In this document: positions 29,693 to 39,033 of the stretch, piece after piece
Layout of the letters: every line of letters starts with the position of its first letter
Numbering within the stretch: the stretch's first letter is position 1
NCBI RefSeq assembly: GCF_005503365.1
Contig: NZ_SCML01000031.1
Span: forward strand, 1-64,000
DNA from: Hydrogenophaga sp. 2FB
Lineage (GTDB): Bacteria > Pseudomonadota > Gammaproteobacteria > Burkholderiales > Burkholderiaceae_C
Direction: 5' to 3'
DNA length: 64,000 nt
The notes under the pieces: generated by a model
The model's database searches: none
The model's input: the letters and a program-made list of their open reading frames with translations, nothing else
What the model was told of the DNA's origin: nothing
Position numbers and translations under genes: made by a program

Positions 29693-30949
29693 ATGCAATC
29701 TCCGCCCGCCGGCATGCTCGGCATCGACTTCGGCACGTCCAACTCCGGCGTGTCCTGGGCCGCGCCCGGCGGCACGGCGCGCCTGCTGCCTCTGGAGGGC
29801 GAGGCCACGTCCATGCCGACGGCGGTGTTCTTCAATGCCGAAGACCGCCTCACCCACTTCGGGCGCGACGCCATCGCGCAGTACCTCAGCGGCACCGAGG
29901 GGCGCTTGCTGCGTTCGCTCAAGAGCCTGCTGGGCAGCCCCTTGCTGAACGAATCCACGGTGGTCAACCACGAGCAGATCAGCTTTCAGAAGATCGTGGA
30001 AATCTTCCTGAACCAGTTGCGCGAGCGTGCGGCGCAGGCGCTGGGCCAGGCGCCGCGCCGCGTGGTGATGGGCCGACCGGTGCATTTCGTCGACGACGAC
30101 CCGGCGCGCGACGCGCAGGCCCAGCAGTCGCTGCACGATGCGGCGCTGGCCGTGGGTTTTGACGACGTGTCGTTCCAGCTCGAACCCATCGCCGCCGCGC
30201 TGGACCACGAGCGCCGCCTCACGCACGAGAGCCTGGTGCTGGTGGTGGACCTGGGGGGCGGCACGTCGGACTTCACCGTGGTGCGCCTGGGCCCGCAGCG
30301 CATGGCGCGAACCGACCGCGCCAGCGACGTGCTGGCCACGTCCGGCGTGCACATCGGCGGCACCGACTTCGATCACCGCCTGAGCCTGGGCCAGGTGATG
30401 CCGCTGCTCGGTTACCGGCACCACGGGCCGGACGGCCGCGAGGTGCCCAACCGCGTGTTCATGGACCTGTCCACCTGGCATCTGATCCAGTGGCTGTACC
30501 TGCCCCGCGCGCTCAGCCAGGCGCAGGCGCTGCGCACCAACTACACCGACCAGCGCCTGCACCAGCGGCTGATGCGCGTGCTGCAACAGCGCGACGGCCA
30601 CCGCATCGCGCACGAGGTGGAGCAGGCCAAGATCCGTTGCTCGCAGCACGAAGCCGAGACGGTGGTGGACCTCTCGGGCGTGGAGCCCGGCCTGGCCGCG
30701 CCGCTCGCTCCCGCCGACATGGCGGAACACCTGGGCGTCCTGCTCACGCGCACGGTGCACTGCGCGCGCGAATGCGTGCGGCGCGCCGGCCTGCAGGACA
30801 CCGCGCTGGACGCGATCTACCTCACGGGCGGTTCGTCGGCCCTGCGGCCGTTCCAGCACGCGCTGCAGCGCGCGTTCAAGGACGTGCCGCTGGTCGAGGG
30901 CGATCTGTTCGGCGGTGTGGCCTCTGGGCTGGCTTACTCGCGGGTGTGA
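29693..30949 (+). CDS. Hsp70-family protein (YegD-like, ATPase domain only)
   Basis: A 418-residue actin/Hsp70-fold ATPase lacking the usual substrate-binding domain. Nucleotide motifs: phosphate-1 GIDFGTSNSGVS at 9-20, phosphate-2 VVDLGGGTSDFTVV about residue 183, and adenosine motif YLTGGSSALRPF about residue 377. An insertion rich in Gln/His/Arg (residues 240-310) replaces the canonical subdomain. It resembles E. coli YegD, whose role is not established. Possibly works with the ankyrin protein upstream. Confidence 0.88.
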   Translation: MQSPPAGMLGIDFGTSNSGVSWAAPGGTARLLPLEGEATSMPTAVFFNAEDRLTHFGRDAIAQYLSGTEGRLLRSLKSLLGSPLLNESTVVNHEQISFQKIVEIFLNQLRERAAQALGQAPRRVVMGRPVHFVDDDPARDAQAQQSLHDAALAVGFDDVSFQLEPIAAALDHERRLTHESLVLVVDLGGGTSDFTVVRLGPQRMARTDRASDVLATSGVHIGGTDFDHRLSLGQVMPLLGYRHHGPDGREVPNRVFMDLSTWHLIQWLYLPRALSQAQALRTNYTDQRLHQRLMRVLQQRDGHRIAHEVEQAKIRCSQHEAETVVDLSGVEPGLAAPLAPADMAEHLGVLLTRTVHCARECVRRAGLQDTALDAIYLTGGSSALRPFQHALQRAFKDVPLVEGDLFGGVASGLAYSRV

Positions 30950-31024
30950 CATTCGCGGGGATGAACGGCGCGGAATGCGCGTTTGTCTGACATAGGGGGT
31001 TGCCGGCCCGACCTAGCATGCAGC

Positions 31025-31744
31025 ATGCAGGTCCTCACCGTGAACATCCACAAGGGATACGACGTCTTCAACAGCAAGTTCGTGTTGCACGGGTTGCGCG
31101 AAGCGGTGCGCGCGGTCGGCAGCGACGTGGTGTTCCTGCAAGAGGTCAACGGCGGCAGTGGGGCCAGTGCCGCGCAATACGAGTTTCTCGCCGACCAGAT
31201 CTGGCCGCAGCACGCCTACGGCCGCAACGCCGTGGCCGAGGGGCTGGACCATGGCAACGCGGTGATGTCGCGGTACCCGGTGCTGCACAACGAGAACCAC
31301 GATCTGTCGATCGATGGCTTCGAGCCGCGCGGCATGCTGCATTGCGTGCTGGCCGTGCCCGACAGGGGGCCCGAAATGCATGTGATGTGCGTGCACCTGG
31401 GGCTGCGCGAATCGCACCGACGCCGGCAACTGGCCCGGATCTGCGACATCGTGAGCCGCCACGTGCCGGACGATGCGCCGCTGGTGGTGGCCGGTGACTT
31501 CAACGACTGGCGCCTGAAGGCCGATGCGCTGCTCGCGCCCAGCGGCCTGCGCGAGGTGTTTCGCCAGGCGCATGGCCAGCACGCGCGCAGTTTTCCTTCG
31601 CGCTGGCCGTTGCTGCGGCTGGACCGCATCTATGTCCGGGGCGTGGGCTACGCCGCACCGGTGCCCCTGGCACGCCGTCCCTGGGACCGGCTGTCGGACC
31701 ACGCGCCGCTGGCCGCCGACATCGCGCTGGAGGCCGCGCCATGA
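31025..31744 (+). CDS. Endonuclease/exonuclease/phosphatase-family protein (YbhP-like)
   Basis: DNase-I-fold hydrolase of 239 residues. Motifs in order: VNIHKG, VVFLQEVNGG (metal Glu40), HVMCVHLGLRESHR, VVAGDFNDWR, LDRIYVRG and LSDHAPLAADI (catalytic Asp-His). No signal peptide. The next gene starts within its stop codon (ATGA), and the trio matches the E. coli ybhP-clsB-ybhN operon. Substrate may be a phosphodiester or phospholipid-derived compound; unproven. An ATG at 30983 would extend the protein by 14 residues. Confidence 0.85.
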   Translation: MQVLTVNIHKGYDVFNSKFVLHGLREAVRAVGSDVVFLQEVNGGSGASAAQYEFLADQIWPQHAYGRNAVAEGLDHGNAVMSRYPVLHNENHDLSIDGFEPRGMLHCVLAVPDRGPEMHVMCVHLGLRESHRRRQLARICDIVSRHVPDDAPLVVAGDFNDWRLKADALLAPSGLREVFRQAHGQHARSFPSRWPLLRLDRIYVRGVGYAAPVPLARRPWDRLSDHAPLAADIALEAAP

Positions 31745-32952
31745 ACTCGCATTGGGTGCCTGGCAACCGCGTCACGCTGCTGGAGAACGGTGAGGGCTAC
31801 TACCCACGCGTCTTCGAGGCCATTGCCAGCGCCGAGAAAGAGGTGCTGCTGGAGACCTTCATCCTGTTCGACGACAAGGTCGGGCGCCAGCTGCACGAGG
31901 CCTTGCTCAAGGCCGCGCGGCGCGGCGCGCAGGTGCACGTGCTGGTGGACGGCTGGGGCTCGCCCGGATTTCCGGCCTCGTTCACCGAGCCGCTGCTGGA
32001 GGCGGGTGTGAAGTTGCGCGCCTTCGAGCCGGTGCAACGCGTGCTGGGCGCGCGCGTCAACCTGCTGCGCCGCATGCACAACAAGATCGTGGTCGTGGAC
32101 GGCCGGGTGGCCTTCGTCGGTGGCATCAACTACTCGATCGACCATCTGGTGGAGTTCGGCGAGCTGTCCAAGCAGGACTACGCGGTCGAGGTCACGGGGC
32201 CGCTGGTGGGACAGATCCAGGCCTTCTGCCGCGCCAACATCGACACGCCGCAACCCACGCGCGGCCAATGGCTGCGGCGCTGGCGCGCGAGCCTGCGCCG
32301 CAAGGGCGTGGCCGAGTTGACCGGTGAGGGTGCGCTGGCCGCCTTCGTCACGCGCGACAACAACGAGCACCGCACCGACATCGAGCGCCACTACCGCGCC
32401 GCGATCCGCAGCGCGCGAAAGCGCGTCCTGATCGCCAACGCGTACTTCTTTCCGGGCTACCGCTTCCTGCGCGACCTGCGCGGCGCGGCACGCCGGGGCG
32501 TGCAGGTCGATCTGTTCCTGCAAGGCCGGCCCGACATGCTGTGGGTGAAGCGGGCGAGCGAGCTGCTCTACCGCCACCTCATCCGCGCCGGCGTGCGCAT
32601 CTACGAATACAACGAGCGGCCGCTGCACGGCAAGGTGGCCGTGGTGGACGACATCTGGGCAACGGTCGGTTCGAGCAACCTCGACCCCACCAGCCTCAGC
32701 CTGAACCTCGAAGCCAACGTGGTCGTGCGCGACGAAGCCTTCGCGCGCCACCTGCGCGAGCGCATCGACGATCTGCTGGAGACCTGCTGCCAGCGCGTGG
32801 AGCTGCCCACGCCCGGCAAGCTGCACTCGGCCTGGATCGCGGTGCGCAGCATGGTGGTGTTCCACGTGCTGCGCCGCTTCCCAGACTGGACGCGAAAGGC
32901 GTCCACGAAAGAGCCCCGTGTGGTGGCCATCGGCCCGGAGACCGCGCCATGA
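31741..32952 (+). CDS. clsB: Cardiolipin synthase B
   Basis: Phospholipase-D-superfamily enzyme of 403 residues that makes cardiolipin or phosphatidylglycerol by phosphatidyl transfer. Two HKD motifs are intact: HNKIVVVDGRVAFVGGIN around residue 118 and HGKVAVVDDIWATVGSSN around residue 296. There is no long N-terminal membrane domain, which fits ClsB rather than ClsA. Overlaps both neighbours by 4 bp. Confidence 0.93.
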   Translation: MNSHWVPGNRVTLLENGEGYYPRVFEAIASAEKEVLLETFILFDDKVGRQLHEALLKAARRGAQVHVLVDGWGSPGFPASFTEPLLEAGVKLRAFEPVQRVLGARVNLLRRMHNKIVVVDGRVAFVGGINYSIDHLVEFGELSKQDYAVEVTGPLVGQIQAFCRANIDTPQPTRGQWLRRWRASLRRKGVAELTGEGALAAFVTRDNNEHRTDIERHYRAAIRSARKRVLIANAYFFPGYRFLRDLRGAARRGVQVDLFLQGRPDMLWVKRASELLYRHLIRAGVRIYEYNERPLHGKVAVVDDIWATVGSSNLDPTSLSLNLEANVVVRDEAFARHLRERIDDLLETCCQRVELPTPGKLHSAWIAVRSMVVFHVLRRFPDWTRKASTKEPRVVAIGPETAP

Positions 32953-33938
32953 GTCCGGCGGCGCAGGGCGCGTGGCGCTGGTTCAAGCGCCTCGCGCCCT
33001 GGGTGTTGGCGGTGTTGGTGCTCTCGCTGGTGGCGCAACAGGCGCGCGCAGTCGACTGGCCAGCGGTCTGGACAGCGCTGCAGAATTTGTCGGCGACGCG
33101 GCTCGTCGTGGCCGTGGCGCTGGCGTTGTTGAGCTATGGGGTCTACGCCGGCTTTGACCTCGTCGGTCGCTATCTCACCGGTCACAAGCTGTTGGTGCCA
33201 CGCACCCTGGGCACGGCCGCCATCTGCTACGTCTTCAACCTCAACTTCGGGGCGCTGGTGGGTGGCTTTGCGATGCGGCTGCGCCTCTACACCCGTTGGG
33301 GCCTGAACGCGGCGACCGTGGCCAAGGTGATCGGACTGAGCATGGTCACGAACTGGCTGGGCTACCTCTGGCTGGGGGGCGTGGTGCTGCTGTGGTGGCC
33401 GCCGCAGTTGCCCGGCGGGTGGGCGCAGAGTGACGCGGTGATGCGCACAGTCGGCGTGGTCATGATCGCGCTGGCGCTGGCCTACCTCGGCATGTGTGCG
33501 TGGTCGACTCGGCGCACGCTGCGCTGGCGTGATCACACGCTGGCTTTGCCGGGCGGCGCGTTGGCCGCCGCGCAGGCGCTCACCGGCGCGACGAGCTGGA
33601 TGCTGATGGGCGGCATCATCTGGGTGTTGTTTGACGGGCGCGTGGCCTACCCCGTGGCGCTGGGGGCGTTGTTGATGGCGGCCGTGGCGGGCGTGGTCAC
33701 GCACGTGCCCGCGGGCCTGGGGGTACTTGAAGCGGTGTTCGTGGTGGCGCTGGCGGGCGTCCTGCCGTCCACCGAGGTGCTGGCAGTGGTGCTGGCCTAC
33801 CGCGCGATCTACTACCTGCTGCCGTTGGCGATCGCGTTGCCGGCATACATGTGGGCCGAGGCGGTGGCGCGCCGGCGTGGGTCGATGAAGGCCGCGACGC
33901 ACAAAAAAAAGAGGGAGGCCGTTGCGCCTCCCTCCTGA
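32949..33938 (+). CDS. YbhN/LPG-synthase-like transmembrane protein (UPF0104)
   Basis: Integral membrane protein of 329 residues with about eight hydrophobic helices, family of the flippase half of lysyl-phosphatidylglycerol synthase. Typical segments: YVFNLNFGALVGGFAMRLRLY and VTHVPAGLGVLEAVFVVAL. The C-terminus is a basic tail KKKREAVAPPS, whose codons double as a terminator hairpin for the convergent gene. It completes the ybhP-clsB-ybhN-type set, suggesting lipid movement coupled to cardiolipin synthesis. Confidence 0.88.
   Translation: MSPAAQGAWRWFKRLAPWVLAVLVLSLVAQQARAVDWPAVWTALQNLSATRLVVAVALALLSYGVYAGFDLVGRYLTGHKLLVPRTLGTAAICYVFNLNFGALVGGFAMRLRLYTRWGLNAATVAKVIGLSMVTNWLGYLWLGGVVLLWWPPQLPGGWAQSDAVMRTVGVVMIALALAYLGMCAWSTRRTLRWRDHTLALPGGALAAAQALTGATSWMLMGGIIWVLFDGRVAYPVALGALLMAAVAGVVTHVPAGLGVLEAVFVVALAGVLPSTEVLAVVLAYRAIYYLLPLAIALPAYMWAEAVARRRGSMKAATHKKKREAVAPPS
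33903..33934 (-). terminator. Intrinsic terminator of the oxidoreductase gene, inside ybhN coding end
   Basis: On the minus strand: GAGGGAGGC, 6-nt loop, GCCTCCCTC, then eight T residues. It serves the indolepyruvate ferredoxin oxidoreductase gene ending at 33968, yet lies entirely inside the last codons of the convergent ybhN-like gene. Confidence 0.85.
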
Positions 33939-33967
33939 GCCATCGGGCCGCCCCGACCACCTGAACC

Positions 33968-36900
33968 TCAACCCACCTTGCGCTGAACGTCGAGCGAGCC
34001 TTCAGGGTCAACGCCATTGAGTTCCTGCAACAACGCGGCCATGCGTTGACGGGCGTGTTGGGCCGCGCGTTCCTTGACGTGGCCGAATCCGCGCACCTCT
34101 TGCGGTAACCGTGCCAGTTCCAGCACCAGCGGGTGGTTGGCCGCATTGAGCTGCTGCATCGCCTGGGTGATGGCCTCGCGGTACTCGACGATCAGGGCGC
34201 GCTCCATGCGGCGCTCCGCCGTCTTGCCAAAGATGTCCAGCGCGGTGCCGCGCAGGAACTTGAGCCTGGCCAACAGCGGGAAGGCGTGCCCCATCCACGC
34301 GCCAAAGCGCCGCTTGACCAGATGCCCGTGCGCATCCGTCTTGCTGAGCATCGGTGGCGCGAGGTGGTAGGCGATGGTGTAGTCGCCCTCGAACTGGCGC
34401 GCCAACTGTTCCTTGAACTGCGGGTCCACATACAGACGGGCCACTTCGTACTCGTCCTTGTAGGCCATGAGCTTGAACAAGGCGGTGGCGACGGCTTTGC
34501 TCAGGCTGTCCGGCAGCCCTTTGGCCGCCACCTGTGCCGACACCGACTCGACGAAGCCGGTGTAGCTGCCCGCGTAGGCATCGTCCTGGTAGTCCGCCAG
34601 GAACTTGCGGCGGCGCTCCACCAACTGGTGCAGCGACTCGGGCATGTGCACCACGACCGCCTGCTCCATGCTGGCATGCAGCCGCGCGCTCTTCAGATCC
34701 ACCGCCGCCACACGGCCCCAGTCAAACGCCTTCTGGTTGGACTTCACGGCCACGCCATTGAGTTCGATGGCTTTGAGAATCGAGGCCCGGTGCAGCGGGA
34801 TCAAACCCTTCTGAAACGCATAGCCCAGCATGAACATGTTGGTGGCAATGGAGTCGCCCATCAGGCCCGTGGCCAACTGCGTGGCGTCCACCAGGTCGAA
34901 GTGGCCACCGGTGGCGTCGGCGAGCAACTGGTGCAGTTCCTGGGTGGGGAAGGTCCAGTCGCGGTCCTTGGCAAACTGGCCCGGGGGTTGTTCGTGGGCA
35001 TTGACCACCGCCGTGGTGCGCACCGGGTGCGTCTTGCCGATGGCATCCGCGGACCCGGCGGTCAGGATGTCGCAACCCAGGATCAGATCGGCTTCACCGG
35101 TCGGGATGCGCTGCGCCTTGATCGCGGAAGCGGTCTGCGCCAGGCGCACGTGCGATGTGACCGAGCCGTTCTTCTGGCTCATGCCGGTCATGTCGAGCAC
35201 GCTGGCACCGCGGCCTTCGAGGTGCGATGCCATGCCCAGCAAGGCCCCGATGGTGATCACGCCGGTGCCGCCGATGCCGGTGATGAGGATGTTGAAGTTG
35301 TCGCTGCCGCGCGGCTGCACGAACACCGGCTCGGGCAGGGTGGTGAAGTCGACTTCGGGCCGGGTGGCGGGCGCCACCGGCTTGCGCACTTTCGCTCCCT
35401 TGACGGTGACGAAGCTCGGGCAGAAGCCCTTCACGCAGGTGGTGTCCTTGTTGCAGCTGGACTGGTCGATCACGCGCTTGCGGCCGAGCGGTGTTTCCTT
35501 GGGCAGGAGAGAGGTGCAGTTCGACTGCACGCCGCAGTCCCCGCAGCCTTCGCACACCAGCTCGTTGATGAAGGTGCGTTCATCGGGATCGTGCATCTCG
35601 CCCTTCTTGCGGCGCCGCCGTTTTTCCGCGGCGCAGGTCTGGTCGTAGATGATGGCGCTCACGCCCTTGACCTCGCGCATCATGCGCTGCACGTCGTCCA
35701 TCTTGCTGCGGTCGTGCACCTCGATGCCTGGCGGCAACACGTCACGGTCCGCATGTCGGCCGACATCTTCCGAGACGATGGCGATCTTCACCACGCCTTC
35801 CGCCGCCAGCTGCCGCGCCATGCCGGCCACATCGATCTGCCCGTCCACCGGTTGGCCGCCGGTCATGGCGACCGCGTCGTTGTAGAGAATCTTGTAGGTG
35901 ATGTTGACCGGCGCCACGCGGCTGGCCGCGACCGAGGCGCGAATGGCGAGATAACCCGAGTGAAAGTAGGTGCCGTCGCCCAGGTTGGAGAACACGTGCG
36001 GCACCTTGCTGAAGCTGGCCGCGCCGATCCACGGCGCGCCTTCGCCGCCCATGTGCGTGGTGAGCTTGTTGAATTCGGGGTAGATGGCCGTGGCCATGAC
36101 GTGGCAGCCAATGCCCGCGAGGGCGAAGCTGCCTTCGGGCACCTTGGTGCTGCTGTTGTGCGGGCAGCCCGAGCAGTAGTAGGCCGGGCGGGTCGGGGTG
36201 CCGATGCTGCGCTTGAGCACCTCTTCTTTCGCGTCCAGAAAGCTCAGCCGGGTCTTGATGAGGTCTTGCGTGTGGGTTTCGATCTGCAGACGGTGAATGC
36301 GCGCGGCGATCACGCGCGCGACCTGCGCCACGGAGAAGTCGGCCTTGGCGGGCAGCAGCCAGTCGCCACGGCCGCGCGCATTGCGCACGTTCCACTCGCC
36401 ACGCTCGTCGAACTTGCCGATCACGCGCGGGCGCACATCCTCGCGCCAGTTGTAGAGCTGCTCCTTGAGCTGGTACTCGATGATCTGGCGCTTCTCTTCC
36501 ACGATCAGCACCTCTTCCAGCCCTTGCGCGAATTCGCGCGTGACCTCGGGCTCCAGCGGCCAGGGCATGGCCACCTTCAGCACGCGAATGCCGATGTTGG
36601 CCGCGAGCTCGGGCGTGATGCCCAGTTCTTCCAGCGCCTCGAGCACGTCCATGTAGCTCTTGCCGCTGGCCACGATGCCCAGCCGCGCCCTGGGTGAATC
36701 GATGACGATGCGGTTGAGCTTGTTGGCGCGGGCGTACGCCATGGCGGCGTAGATCTTGTAGTCCTGCATCAACGCTTCCTGTTTGCGCGCCTGCACGCCC
36801 AGGGTGTCGGTCGAGAGCCGGCAGTTCAGGCCGCCTTCGGGCAGGTCGAAGTCGGCGGGAATGATCGTCTCCACCGCGAACGGGTCGGCGGCAATGGTGG

Positions 36901-37552
36901 CACTGCTCTCCACCGTGTCGGCCAGGGCCTTGAAACCGATCGGACAACCCGAGAAGCGCGACATGGCCCAGCCATGGATGCCCAGCTCGATGTATTCGGC
37001 CACGTTGCACGGGTACAGCACGGGGATCATGGCGGCCGCGAACACGTGGTCGCTCTGGTGCGGCAGCGTCGACGAGTAGGCGCCGTGGTCGTCGCCGGCG
37101 ATGAGCAGCACGCCGCCATGGCGCGCCGTGCCTGCGTGGCTCATGTGCTTGAGCACGTCCACGCTGCGGTCCACGCCGGGGCCTTTGCCGTACCACAGGC
37201 CGAACACGCCGTCGTAGTCGGACTCGCCCAGCAGATGCACCTGCTGTGAACCCCAGACGGCGGTGGCGGCCAGGTCTTCGTTGACGCCGGGCACGAACTT
37301 GACGTGGTGAGGTTCCAGCCATGGGTGGGCGTGCCAGAAGGCCTCGTCCAGACCGCCCAGGGGCGAGCCGCGGTAGCCCGAGACGAAGCCGGCCGTGTTC
37401 AGGCCGGCGCGCTGGTCGCGCAGGCGCTGCACGATGCACAGCCGCACCAGGGCCTGGATGCCGCTGAGGTACACATTGCCTTCGGTGGCTTCGTACTTGT
37501 CGTCGAGCGTGGTGGGCCGCAGAGACACGGCGGAGGGAGAGGCGTGGGGCAT
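33968..37552 (-). CDS. Indolepyruvate ferredoxin oxidoreductase, fused single-chain form
   Basis: TPP- and Fe-S-dependent 2-oxoacid oxidoreductase of 1194 residues that oxidatively decarboxylates aryl-pyruvates (from Trp, Phe, Tyr) to acyl-CoA. Order: TPP-type alpha regions, the TPP loop GDGTYFHSG with GGQPVDGQ (about 525-570), a cysteine cluster CEGCGDCGVQSNC near residue 660 with CNKDTTCVKGFCPSF, then a gamma domain with ITGIGGTGVITIGALLG. The ATG at 37552 follows AAAGGA; an upstream ATG at 37588 adds 12 residues. Divergent Lrp/AsnC regulator next door. Fused forms are typical of proteobacteria. Confidence 0.92.
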   Translation of the reverse strand: MPHASPSAVSLRPTTLDDKYEATEGNVYLSGIQALVRLCIVQRLRDQRAGLNTAGFVSGYRGSPLGGLDEAFWHAHPWLEPHHVKFVPGVNEDLAATAVWGSQQVHLLGESDYDGVFGLWYGKGPGVDRSVDVLKHMSHAGTARHGGVLLIAGDDHGAYSSTLPHQSDHVFAAAMIPVLYPCNVAEYIELGIHGWAMSRFSGCPIGFKALADTVESSATIAADPFAVETIIPADFDLPEGGLNCRLSTDTLGVQARKQEALMQDYKIYAAMAYARANKLNRIVIDSPRARLGIVASGKSYMDVLEALEELGITPELAANIGIRVLKVAMPWPLEPEVTREFAQGLEEVLIVEEKRQIIEYQLKEQLYNWREDVRPRVIGKFDERGEWNVRNARGRGDWLLPAKADFSVAQVARVIAARIHRLQIETHTQDLIKTRLSFLDAKEEVLKRSIGTPTRPAYYCSGCPHNSSTKVPEGSFALAGIGCHVMATAIYPEFNKLTTHMGGEGAPWIGAASFSKVPHVFSNLGDGTYFHSGYLAIRASVAASRVAPVNITYKILYNDAVAMTGGQPVDGQIDVAGMARQLAAEGVVKIAIVSEDVGRHADRDVLPPGIEVHDRSKMDDVQRMMREVKGVSAIIYDQTCAAEKRRRRKKGEMHDPDERTFINELVCEGCGDCGVQSNCTSLLPKETPLGRKRVIDQSSCNKDTTCVKGFCPSFVTVKGAKVRKPVAPATRPEVDFTTLPEPVFVQPRGSDNFNILITGIGGTGVITIGALLGMASHLEGRGASVLDMTGMSQKNGSVTSHVRLAQTASAIKAQRIPTGEADLILGCDILTAGSADAIGKTHPVRTTAVVNAHEQPPGQFAKDRDWTFPTQELHQLLADATGGHFDLVDATQLATGLMGDSIATNMFMLGYAFQKGLIPLHRASILKAIELNGVAVKSNQKAFDWGRVAAVDLKSARLHASMEQAVVVHMPESLHQLVERRRKFLADYQDDAYAGSYTGFVESVSAQVAAKGLPDSLSKAVATALFKLMAYKDEYEVARLYVDPQFKEQLARQFEGDYTIAYHLAPPMLSKTDAHGHLVKRRFGAWMGHAFPLLARLKFLRGTALDIFGKTAERRMERALIVEYREAITQAMQQLNAANHPLVLELARLPQEVRGFGHVKERAAQHARQRMAALLQELNGVDPEGSLDVQRKVG

Positions 37553-37645
37553 GGCAGTCCTTTGGTGAGGCGATGGTTCCCGTTGCACGGGTGGTGCTTG
37601 GGCGTTGTCCGCGTTGCCGGGTAGGGCAACGAGGACTGAGAAACA

Positions 37646-37663
37646 GAACCGGTAAACCGGTTC
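37646..37663. promoter_or_regulatory. Perfect 18-bp palindrome in the divergent ior/lrp promoter region
   Basis: GAACCGGTAAACCGGTTC: two perfect 8-bp arms around AA, midway between the oxidoreductase start (37552) and the Lrp start (37773). A second, imperfect dyad (CCAAAAGAG with CTCTTTTTGG) lies at 37706-37727. Both suit an autoregulating Lrp/AsnC-type protein. Confidence 0.55.
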
Positions 37664-37772
37664 AGGGTCGGCATCCGACGCACCTTGATTTTTCTGGATA
37701 GGCAGCCAAAAGAGGTTCTCTTTTTGGGCTCGTTTGCCAGAAAATCAGGAAAACTTTCTTTCAAATGGAGAA

Positions 37773-38231
37773 ATGGCAGTGGATAGTCTCGATCTGAAAA
37801 TCCTCTCCGTGCTGCAGCAGGACGGGCGGGCCAGTCTGCAGAGCATCAGCGAGAAGGTGGGTTTGAGCAGCACACCGTGCTGGACGCGCATCAAGCGCAT
37901 GGAGGAGTCGGGCGTGATCGAGGGCTACACCGTGCGCCTTCGGCCCGAGGCGCTGGGCTTTCAGGACACGGTGCTGGTACAGGTCACGCTGGACAGCCAC
38001 TCCGACAACACGCTGGAGAAGTTCGGCGAAATCCTGGCCTTGATTCCGGAGGTGCTGGAGTGTTACCTCGTCTCGGGCGACTGCGACTACCTGCTGCGGG
38101 TCGTGGTCAAGGACACCAAGGACTACGAACGCCTGCTGCGGGAGAAGTTCTACAAGATCAAGGGCCTTCGCCAGACCCGATCCAGCTTCGTGTTGCGGAC
38201 CTTGAAGAAGGCGGACTTGCCGTTGGCCTGA
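37773..38231 (+). CDS. Lrp/AsnC-family transcriptional regulator
   Basis: Amino-acid-responsive regulator of 152 residues. N-terminal helix-turn-helix: LDLKILSVLQQDGRASLQSISEKVGLSSTPCWTRIKRME; C-terminal RAM domain: VLECYLVSGDCDYLLRVVVKDTKDYERLL. ATG at 37773 gives the usual MAVDSLDLKIL start; GGAG lies only 2 bp upstream, so an upstream in-frame TTG at 37734 remains possible. Presumably senses an aromatic or branched amino acid and controls the divergent aryl-pyruvate oxidoreductase. Confidence 0.9.
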   Translation: MAVDSLDLKILSVLQQDGRASLQSISEKVGLSSTPCWTRIKRMEESGVIEGYTVRLRPEALGFQDTVLVQVTLDSHSDNTLEKFGEILALIPEVLECYLVSGDCDYLLRVVVKDTKDYERLLREKFYKIKGLRQTRSSFVLRTLKKADLPLA

Positions 38232-38358
38232 GCCGTCTGTACGGCCTGCTGCAAGGCTTGCCGCAAGAGATTCGGGCGCGCTGTTCTGACGACGGACCGA
38301 GCCCCTTGATCGGTGATGGAAGGGGTGGTGGGAACGCGCGTTGCCGGGCGGATGGACC

Positions 38359-39006
38359 ATGACGGACGCTCTGTTTCAGGACCGCCGCGGTGCGGGCCGC
38401 GCGTTGGCGCAACGCCTGAGCGGCTATGCGGACCGCCCGGATGTTCGGGTGCTGGCGCTGCCCCGCGGCGGGGTGCCGGTCGGTTTCGAAGTGGGCCAGG
38501 CACTGCACGCGCCGCTGGACGTTCTCGTGGTGCGCAAGCTGGGCGCGCCAGACCACGAAGAGCTGGCCCTGGGCGCGATCGCACCGGGTGTGTGCCACGT
38601 GAACCAACGTCTGGTGCAGGAGCTCTGCATCGACCCTGAAAGGCTCGACCGGATCGTCGAGCAGGAGCAGGTCGAACTGGCGCGGCGCGAGCGCCTGTAC
38701 CGCGAAGGCAGGCCCCCGCTCGATGTGCACGGCGCTTGCGTGATCGTGGTCGACGATGGGCTGGCGACCGGCGCGACGATGCGCGCCGCCGTGCTGGCGC
38801 TGCGGGCGATGGCGCCCGCGCGCGTGGTGGTTGCGGTGCCTGTGGCCGCGCAAGACACGTGTGCCGCCTTGCGTTGCGAGGCGGACGAGGTGGTCTGCGT
38901 CGCCACACCCTATCCGTTCGTGGCCGTGGGCCTGTGGTACCGCGACTTTTCACAGACCAGTGACGACGAGGTGCGCGACCTGCTGGCGCAGGCCGCGTCG
39001 CCATGA
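38359..39006 (+). CDS. Phosphoribosyltransferase-family protein
   Basis: Type I PRTase fold, 215 residues. PRPP loop: VIVVDDGLATGATM around residue 125. The N-terminal FQDRRGAGRALAQRL and VRVLALPRGGVPVGFEVG are those of the stress-associated group often fused or adjacent to dienelactone hydrolases. It is not a recognised purine or pyrimidine salvage enzyme. It is followed by three genes of general-stress character. Confidence 0.82.
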   Translation: MTDALFQDRRGAGRALAQRLSGYADRPDVRVLALPRGGVPVGFEVGQALHAPLDVLVVRKLGAPDHEELALGAIAPGVCHVNQRLVQELCIDPERLDRIVEQEQVELARRERLYREGRPPLDVHGACVIVVDDGLATGATMRAAVLALRAMAPARVVVAVPVAAQDTCAALRCEADEVVCVATPYPFVAVGLWYRDFSQTSDDEVRDLLAQAASP

Positions 39007-39033
39007 TGCAAACCTGCTCTTTAGGAGATGACC

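Noticed and set aside
34133..36697. 854-codon plus-strand frame within the ferredoxin oxidoreductase gene
   Set aside because: Antisense to a conserved multi-domain enzyme; composition typical of mirrored GC-rich coding DNA.
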